Source: Cepaea nemoralis (taxonomy: Eukaryota; Mollusca; Gastropoda; Stylommatophora; Helicidae). From it: a DNA stretch of 64,000 nt. The translations under genes and the position numbers were made by a program. The notes under the pieces were generated by a model. That model saw only the letters and a program-made list of their open reading frames with translations. It was not told the DNA's origin and ran no database searches. Location: contig JACEFZ010021410.1 of the NCBI GenBank assembly GCA_014155875.1, positions 1 to 64,000 on the forward strand. The letters run 5' to 3'. Below, piece after piece: positions 55,440 to 64,000 of this stretch. Each line of letters begins with the position of its first letter. Position 1 is the first letter of the stretch.

Positions 55440-55870
55440 CATAACAGCGAATCTTGGAATATGAAAGAACAATCTAGGAAGAACTAGTAGGTAGCAGAGA
55501 TGTTGTTTCCGAGACAACTGTTGCGAATACCATTGACTGTCAGAATACTAACAAGGATTACCTAGAAGAGGCTAATGCAAGTAAAACATTTACAATTGTA
55601 AGGAAAAGACAAACATCATTCATTGATCATATTATGAAAAGAGAAACATTAGTAAACATCATGAAGACTAGAAATATCAGCGGTAGAAGAAGTAGAGATA
55701 ATCAGAGAGAAATAATGCTGGATGGGGTGGGATGGAGGAATATCATCTATAGAATTGATCCAGAACACCAAGGACCGAGATCTGTGGAGAGACATGATTC
55801 TTTACGTCACCTACCAAGGCACATGATGATCATGATGAAGGTTATCAAAGGAGCATTTAAAAAAAAGAGC
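55440..55870 (+). pseudogene. LINE-A-related 3' end (B copy)
   Basis: Plus-strand codons KRETLVNIMKT, GRRSRDNQREIMLDGV and HDSLRHLPRHMM, homologous to 16,285-16,735. 88-codon frame at 55,634-55,900 is the least damaged part. Confidence 0.65.
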
Positions 55871-56131
55871 TTCTGTTTTCACTTGTGTCCGAAAAACTAA
55901 TCTTTGTTTTCTTTATTTATTTGATATTGTCTGAATCAACGACCCGTGAAATAACAGAATCACATCTTACTGTGTATTTGTTGGTATTAACAGTGAGTAC
56001 CGTAGCTATAGGTGTTTTATTTTCTTCTCTTGTGTCAATATTTTCTAGTCAATTCTTTATTATTTTTGTTTTGTTTTTGGTTTCTTGTTTTTGTAACTAT
56101 TAACTTCCCAAGAGTATATCTGATTTACCGA

Positions 56132-56176
56132 ACGACGACGACGACGACGACGACGACGACAACAACAACAACAACA
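56132..56176. repeat. (CGA)n(CAA)n trinucleotide repeat
   Basis: About nine CGA followed by five CAA units. Segment A has only CAA at 17,785-17,800. Confidence 0.9.
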
Positions 56177-56418
56177 AGTATTATTCGTCTATTCACTTCA
56201 TATGATATATATATATATAACTGCAGAACTCAAATGACAAGATGCAGCTAAATATGCCAGGCAATAAATCGTGAAATATATTGTGTGTGGCTTCTGTGTG
56301 TAAATTCACGAAGGGAATACATAAAATTACTATTTTCTACAACTCCGAACCTGAAATTACCCGACTTTCATCTTTCATTCACGTTCAGATGTTATGCTTG
56401 TGAAAGTGCAATCACCAA

Positions 56419-56745
56419 CGGTAAGGCCACTGTGGAGGGCGGCGGCGCCATGGACCAGGCCGACATTCTGAATGCTCTACGAGAAGTAAGACTTTTGCGA
56501 GAACCAAGTGATGACTGTGAATCTACAAACATGGCCAGACTGCAAGAACAACAAATTAAAAGAGGGGTGGACAAACAAGAACACTACGCAGGAAGCCAAA
56601 GAAGATTAATAAACCAACACAGAACTGGTGTCGTTAGCCGCTACACGCTGCGGGATTTGCTGAGGAGGGGATCCGAGCACTTATGGACTGAATGGTTCGA
56701 TGTGCAATGAGGATGATCTGTCGACTAAGTAACTAACTACCTAAC

Positions 56746-56788
<43 letters not shown>

Positions 56789-56802
56789 CTAACTAACTAA
56801 CT
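56419..56802 (+). mobile_element. LINE-B 3' end with (AACT)n tail
   Basis: 15-bp TSD aagtgcaatcaccaa at 56,404-56,418 and 56,803-56,817. Encodes the LINE-B C-terminus (MDQADILNALREVRLLREPS, NQHRTGVVSRYTLRDLL, GSEHLWTEWFDVQ stop) in one open frame, then gatctgtcgac and about 80 bp of (TAAC)n. It is cleaner than the copy at 7,464-8,282 and lacks RNase H by truncation. Confidence 0.92.
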
Positions 56803-56817
56803 AAGTGCAATCACCAA

Positions 56818-58220
56818 ATATCTACTCCAGTAGTAAAAAAGAATCCTCCTTCCTGTGTTCTTTCTTGTTTCCTAGAAAACTAAATCCTGTCTAGCCACGT
56901 TTTCGACGGCAAAATTTGAGTTAGTACAATTTCTATAAGACATACTCCAATGTTGTTGCTGTTGCTGTTCCCAATCCCAGATTCCGAAATTCTCGATATG
57001 CATTTGTTATTCACCTGCAGATATGTCGCTGGTGAAAGAGCAATTGCCAAATATCGACTCCAGTAGCATGATGGAGTTCTCCATCCTGTGTTCCAGTATT
57101 GTGCTGTAGATTTTCTCAGTATGATGCAGGTCTTCGAGATGCCACTCCTTACGTATTGTTTTCTTTAAAGATACCGCCCCCTTCTGAAGCCCCTTACGGT
57201 GCCGTTGATTCGCAAGCCTCTCTGTATTATAGCACGGCACGGCCCTGCTGTGTGCCATAACCCCATAACCATATCATTTTGCAAATCGCTGAATGCTGGC
57301 GTTTGTGGCTTAGGTGTTAGAGACCGGTGTTTCACAATTCCCAGAGATACTTGGGCGAATGTTCGAAATATCAGCAGTCGATTTGAGCGCAGATTGTTCT
57401 GTAACTAGCAGGTCTGGAATATTGACTCCCGTGCATTAATTTCCTATATGCCGTATTGCGAACGTAGTCAATTAAGTTAGTGAAAGAGCCAAAGTACGAT
57501 CTCGACACACATTATAGAAGAATTCTTCGAAATTTCGGGGATATTTCTCTTTTCCGCCTGCGCTGCCATATTGAGCTTACGTTTACCGGCTAAATCCTAG
57601 CTATATCAGCATCTGATGTATGAGTTTCGTCCTTCGTAGAAGCAATAATTTGACTAACAGCCAGAACCACATTACTAGGGGTAAAACTTAGATCACTTTA
57701 AATCCTTTTGTGCTTACAGCTGATATATATATCATTCTCCATTCTTATGACTTTAACAAGAATCGGTATCGCAACCCTCAAGGAAGATGTATTTCCCACA
57801 ACAGGCACTCTTCCGCGCCTTCTGGCCTGATCTACTGTCGGATGTATGGTCGTTGGGACAACCCCAAAGAGAGAAAGGATACTAAGTTCCTCTTTCTCAA
57901 TGTGATCCTGTCCGTTATAATTAATTTAGCTGTTACTGGCTCAGTCTTGAGACCATAAATAGAGTTTCGGAGAACCAAGGAATACCTCAAGGAAACCAAT
58001 GAAAAGTTTTCTCTGAATACCCTAAATATCCTTTTGGTGGTTCCTTGCCTCTCCTCTACCAACAAAATAATTATTAATCTAGGGTTGTTAGTTAAAACAA
58101 TTTTACTACGACAAGAGAATTCACAAAAGAAACAAAATAACCCTTATTTTTCATAATTTATTACACATAAATTGTGCCATTAATCAGAAATGTCATAAAT
58201 CTATAACATTGAATTCATTA
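56818..58220. other. No recognisable gene
   Basis: 57,025-57,085 resembles the target region of the LINE-B insert. Frames up to 83 codons (57,007-57,258 minus; 57,710-57,958 plus) have no family features. Confidence 0.45.
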
Positions 58221-58232
58221 CAAAAACAAGAT

Positions 58233-59130
58233 TAGTTAGTTAGTTAGTTAATTAGTTAGTTAGTTAGTTAATTCGTTCGTTCGTTCGTTCGTTCGCTAGA
58301 TCGCTCTTTAGTTAGTTAGTTAGTTAGTTATTTAGTTAGTTAGTTAATTAGTTAGTTACTTAGTTAGTTAGTTAGTTAGTTCGTTTGTTCGTTCGTTCGC
58401 TCGCTCGTTGGTTGGTTGGTTGGTTGGTTGGTTGGTTGGATAGTTAGTTAGTTAGTTAGTTAGTTAGTTTGTTTAGTTAGTCGAGGTTCCAACTTCACGG
58501 CAACGGGTCGTCCCCATTGTGTTTCATTCCTGTGCCAGTGAATATCACACAAAATGGTCAAAATTGTCCAATGTGAAAAGTTGAATAGACAGGAGTCTCG
58601 GTAATCCAACAACCCGCACAGATACACTGTGCATAATGCCGCTGCCAGAATGCCAACACAAAATTCATCCACGAATACAACAGTTCATCGTCGATGGACT
58701 CGGCAGTCACCAGAAAGACCTCATTGACCCGGGTTTTCTCACATGGCTCGGTCTCTTACTACAGGGCGACCCGCCGAAAATGTCGCACAAAGCACGAACT
58801 CCGCAGCTTCATCGTCGACTCCCAGGAGTCTCCCGAAAAATACACCCGTGAACCAAAAGGGCAAAACAGTCAATTCAGCAACCACCGGTAGCCATTGTTC
58901 CGAACATGCAGGTCACTGTACAGGACAGATGTAAAAGCGTTCCACGCGAATTCCACAGCTCACGGTGTCGTCCACGCACTCACTCAGTAGCAGGGCGACG
59001 GAACCATGTACTACCAGTCCAACATGAGGAAAATGCGATTGTAAACCAGTAGCCACAAGCATAAACACGCCAAAAGCCCCAACGGTTCAATGCCTAGCAG
59101 CCATGCTGGCGACCGGAAGTTCATTTTAAA
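58233..59130 (-). mobile_element. Family P retroposon, copy 4, with very long tail
   Basis: 11-bp TSD aaaaacaagat at 58,222-58,232 and 59,131-59,141. On the minus strand it starts tttaaaatgaacttccggtc, has a body of about 640 bp and a tail of about 250 bp in which (AACT), (AACG) and (AACC) blocks alternate (GTTA, GTTC and GGTT on plus). Confidence 0.9.
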
Positions 59131-59337
59131 AAAAACAAGATAATGTATATGTAATCTCTAACTATATCTAACTCCTGGCTGTGCCCACTAAGAAATCCAA
59201 CGCCATCAGCGCTGTATCAGTCTTCAATAATAGTTATTGAGCCACTTCTTCTGGCCTAGGTCTACTCTGGGAATACAAAACTGTACACACTGATTGGTCC
59301 AACATGACGTTCTTGGATCTCTGCTGCAGTCAGTCAT

Positions 59338-59986
<649 letters not shown>

Positions 59987-60044
<58 letters not shown>

Positions 60045-60072
60045 TATATATATTGTGTGTGTGTGTGTGTGT
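59987..60072. repeat. (TA)n then (GT)n microsatellite, right half
   Basis: About 33 TA units with one slip, then nine GT units. Minus and plus frames here are repeat artefacts. Confidence 0.95.
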
Positions 60073-60865
60073 GATATGGCTCGAGAGCCCTTTGTTGTTC
60101 CAGGATACGGTTTTCTATTTCGCTCAAGGGTTTCTCCACCTAGATAAATATAGACGAAGTTATCTAGGATACCTGTCCTCCATGGTAGAGACAATCTTCA
60201 AGAAGTTGCTTTGGACTAGTATTTGGCCTCACTATATCAGCTGCCTAACTCAGTCAAGCTGTTACATTCACAAAGTCAGGTCTGGATCTAGACCCAGCCA
60301 CTACCTGAAATTTCATCATCAATCATCAGTCTAATGGTATCATCAATATGACATTAGAAATAAAATGCTGTAAACTCCTAAGAACACAACAAGTGAAATA
60401 AATGAAAGGAATCTTGTTCCTAGAGAAAAATAAACATAGGAGAAAGATGGTCTTGGTGTTCTCAATTAGTTATCACCAACATAATTGTTTGCGTTCCATC
60501 CAATCTTCCATTATAAGGTTTTCAAGGTTTAGACTAGCAGATGTGCAGTTTCATCTTCACCTATGCCTGTCAGCATGGTCTCCAGGCTGAGTAATACCTT
60601 GATTGATTTGAAATTTGACAACTATGTTCACCATCCTCTTCTGTACCTAATTATTTTCTCTACATCTGCTTCCATTAAAGGAAAAGGGCCTCATACATAT
60701 AGGGGTTTTACATCATTCACCATGGGAATGGGTATTTGCTTATAAACAATATAAGTGATCATGGTATCAATTCTTGTACAGTATTCAGGTGCATTCTTAA
60801 TTAAATGCTTCAAGTGAAAAGTTATCTTCCCTACTCTTCTCATGGATGTAAGATACTTCATCTCA

Positions 60866-60866
<1 letters not shown>
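60073..60866. other. No recognisable gene
   Basis: The 62-codon frames have no family features. Confidence 0.4.
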
Positions 60867-60944
<78 letters not shown>

Positions 60945-61000
60945 ACGTCGTCGTCGTCGTCGTCGTTGTCGTCGTCGCCGTCATCATCATCATTATATCA
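60867..61000. repeat. (ATC)n and (GTC)n trinucleotide repeats
   Basis: About 26 CAT/ATC units followed by about 12 CGT/GTC units. The polyHis and polyMet frames are artefacts. Confidence 0.95.
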
Positions 61001-61309
61001 TTATCATAATCATCATTGTTATTACAATTATCATCCTCATTATCAATACAATCATCAGGGCACTAGACCGTGTGTTGTAATATGAGTGATATGAAATACA
61101 AAGTGGGGTCTTGCTTAGTACACAAAACCAGATGATTGTAACATGAATGATATATAATACAAAGTGGTGCCATGCGTCAGAGTGCATTAAATTATTAATT
61201 AGTGTATGGGTTATGCCGAACGTGTTCTCATCTGATAGACAGGACATTACACACCAAAGTTGCCTTCTGTCATGAGATTGATTGCTAGCTTATACTCCTT
61301 CTTAGCATG

Positions 61310-62075
61310 TCACTTCTCTTCACTCATTCACACTCATTCATCAGAAATCATTGCCATACTTCCATGTAAGATAGGTAATTATACTTATGTGATTTCCCAA
61401 AGATAACTTTAAATTTTAACACCACAAACATCACAATGAAATCTCAATCATTCCACAATCATTGATTAGATACAATCATATCTGTATGGATGAAATTAAG
61501 CATATGTATGTGCATTACAGAGGATAAATTCACAGATTCACCAACAAGGACATTACAATGGAATCTCAATCATTCCACCATCATTCATTAGAAATTATTA
61601 TATTTTCCTGGATGATAATTAGTCATACTGATGTGGTTCACAAATGATACATTCACATATGTTTAACAATAATGACATCACACATGAATCACCACAGGCA
61701 TGCTCTCATCAATTACACAGAATTTTCATTCATCAGAAATCATAATCATATTGGCATCTATGATACTTAGTCATCCTGATGAGATTTACACATGATAAAT
61801 TCATATACGCAACACCAATGAATTCATAATGGGACCTCACTCAGTCCACAGTCATTCATCAGACATTATAATCATATTTGCATGTATGATAAGTTGGCAT
61901 AGTTGTGTGATTTACAAATGATAAACTCATATATTCACCTCCACTGAATTCATAATGGAACGTCACTCATTCAACCATCATTCATCAGACATCATAATTA
62001 TGTTTGCATGAGTGATGACTAGGCATTATTATGTGCCTCACAAATGATAAATCCATATGATAATAACAATGAAAA
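61310..62075 (+). repeat. Diverged ~122-126-bp satellite, about six units
   Basis: aatg(g/a)aatctcaatcattcc-like starts at 61,435, 61,557, 61,828 and 61,954. Each unit contains cattcatcagaaatcat, a short variable part, gatttacaaatgataaa and tcatat. The unit from about 61,676 is longer (about 150 bp). Confidence 0.8.
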
Positions 62076-64000
62076 TAGAATTGATTCACTGTAACGAGCG
62101 TGGTTTGCATCTAACTGGGGTGAATGATCTGGCTAGGAATCTGATTAGACTAAAAAGATTAATTGGGTCAGAAAAGCCATTTGCAGATATGAGGTCAGGA
62201 GGGTAGATCACAACCGGCGACAAACTAGGGTAACCGGAGACTAAGTGTTGGGTAAAGGCACGTACGTATCACATATATTGTCCATAAATGGGAAAAGCCC
62301 CTAAACAGATGGTTAAGATATATCACAGTAGATGTCATTCGAAGTCACGTATGCATAGAAAGCAACGGAATAGATCAGTAATGTGAGATGGTTAGAACAC
62401 GTTCGGGGTTAAGATGGAATCACTAATGAGATGCGTATACGTGATAGGAAAACCTAGAAACAAGGAAGATTCTAAATGTAATTTTCATTGGAACTTATTG
62501 TACCAAGCTACGTGGAGGGTCCAGATAACTATGACACAATGTTTCAAAACTATTCTTTCGCCCTGGCTGGGATAGGTGTTTGCTGCCAACCCTCCTCCGT
62601 TCCCCGGACTCACTGTCACTCTCTCTTTCGACCTCGGGGTCTATGTCCTGCAGTGTATTTCTGGCTGACACAAACCTTACATGACGATCGTCCCAGTAAC
62701 TATAATTATAATTTAATACCGTAGTAAAGGACAACACAGAAAATCATCAAGACAGATGAACCTATAAAAGTCTTTAAAAACAAACTGAGGAGATAACTCT
62801 AGTCCAGACATGAAGCAAGAAAACTCTGAACATCATAGACCACAGATCTCAATATTGTCCTGTTAGTTCACATCCACCTCACCGGACAAAGTTTCAGGTC
62901 TCTCCTTCCAGCGTAGGTTGTTCGAACAACAGCTTTCAGGTTTCCGTGGCCAACACGATATAGTCACTCATCTGGTCTGGGAAAATGCCATGGGATCACT
63001 TGGCACAATTTTGGTTGGGAAATAATATCATGAGAACAGTTTGTGTATGGGGAATGGGTCAGAGTCTTTCGCTGTCCCGGACAAGGATGGGAATTAGGCG
63101 TAGGTCCAACCAGAATCATAAGCAAACACTCGACCCTAAGTCGATGAGAAGACTTGAGTTGCGATATTGTCACTCGTTTAATTTTAGTCCTGATTCTCCA
63201 TCATAGTTAGAAACATTCTACCTGGTATGGCCAATGACTGGACCTGGCTTCATCAGTTGCATATAGCTTTAGGCATAGAAGCCCTGTCGAGACTTTCAAC
63301 TCACTTTACGGTCAAAAGAAGGACCCTGTAGATGACAAAGATTAGTGAGCGACCGGGCTGACTCATGCACCACAATCCTGAGGTCCAATTGGGCCTCAGT
63401 TAATAAATTGGTTATGCATTTTGGCTTACCGAATCAATTAGATAAGTGGCCTGCTTGAATGGGTCTGACATGTCAGGTAGCCCCTGGATTGGCTACGTCC
63501 TGGCTTGAGTAGACCCCCATCTTGTAGACGTCCTGTCGGCTACCCTATGCACCCTTTTGCATACAAGACTCACTCTCCACACTCATACCCTGCCTTTATT
63601 ATTATTGGGCACATTCGTTTTCCGGCTTCTCTCTCCCTTGCAAACCATGCCTTTCTCACGACAAAGCTCTTGTGGTGTGGTGTGCTTAAGGATATGTGTT
63701 TCTCCCCCTTAACTAATATTATAGTAGTGAGGATGTATGGCACTCAGTGTAGTTCCCCATCCCCAGCAAGAATAGGAAAGAAGATACTACTCCTTCGGGC
63801 TGCTGCTCTTGTCTGAGCTGCCACCGCAATGTACCGGCTCAAGAAATTAGATCGTAGATTGGTGGACCCCATCCCCACGTAGCGCTTCCCTCCTTCCGGC
63901 ATACCGTAGCTATCCAATGATTATATTCTAAAGAAAGATGACAGTATGCCCAGTTCAGGCCATAGAAGGAAAGATAGCAACAGCTCATCTGCCGCCAAGA
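62076..64000. other. No recognisable gene
   Basis: Frames up to 103 codons on plus (63,505-63,816) and 80 on minus (62,495-62,737) have no recognised domain and no conserved partner in the window. Confidence 0.45.

Larger units (their letters stand above)
42742..56180 (+). repeat. Segmental duplication, copy B
   Basis: Collinear with copy A (11,165-17,800). B-specific gains include family P copy 3, material at 48,870-50,690, LINE-D and flanks (51,215-52,960), LINE-E (53,491-54,659) and 54,690-55,220. The end has a (CGA)/(CAA) trinucleotide run where A has CAA. Confidence 0.85.

Noticed and set aside
60691..61080. Poly-Met and poly-His frames
   Set aside because: They translate the ATC/CAT trinucleotide repeat.

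Overview
The window looks like a repeat-rich nuclear contig from a gastropod mollusc, most likely a heterobranch sea slug. The large-subunit rRNA start at 21,304 reads as a gastropod-type 28S. The single-exon seven-helix receptors resemble the chemosensory receptor family described from Aplysia and its relatives. The LINE families are types I associate with molluscs. The species is an inference from family recognition; no search was run. Host coding content is very low: one intact gene (a GPCR at 11,854-12,861, minus strand) and a frameshifted paralogue (43,410-44,418). Most of the rest is transposable elements, their target-site scars, satellites and microsatellites.

Layout. 1-3,080: a composite of tetranucleotide repeats, a GC-rich hairpin unit and a 1.1-kb polypurine tract, bracketed by a direct repeat. 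3,086-6,203: a decayed LINE, a LINE 3' end, a non-coding retroposon called family P here, and a tRNA-derived SINE. 7,232-9,245 and 19,368-20,545 are diverged copies of one segment (C1 and C2). 11,165-17,800 (A) and 42,742-56,180 (B) are collinear copies of a second duplication carrying the GPCRs. 18,960-19,370 is a remnant of a viral-type packaging ATPase. 20,940-22,182 is an ITS2-28S-18S fragment chimera. 22,800-42,370 is a nest: LINE-A copies containing SINEs, a foldback element, a 9.3-kb LTR retrotransposon and a U2 snRNA/SINE chimera. 46,985-54,659 holds several LINE remnants inside segment B. 56,400-64,000 holds a LINE-B end, a long-tailed family P copy, a possible solo LTR in a (TA)n tract, trinucleotide repeats and a diverged 125-bp satellite.

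How it fits together. Segments A and B act as each other's before-insertion reference. A SINE and a 28S-containing chimera are present only in A; a family P copy and LINE-E are present only in B. Each is bounded by a short target-site duplication and has an unoccupied counterpart in the other segment. Two insertions, U2 snRNA joined to a SINE and 28S rRNA joined to a LINE-E-type tail, have the architecture expected if LINE reverse transcriptase switched template from the element RNA to an abundant cellular RNA. Family P and the RNase H-bearing LINE-B share the same 3' terminus, suggesting a non-autonomous/autonomous pair. The LTR element is Ty3/gypsy-like by sequence but has integrase upstream of reverse transcriptase, the order known for the Gmr1 group.
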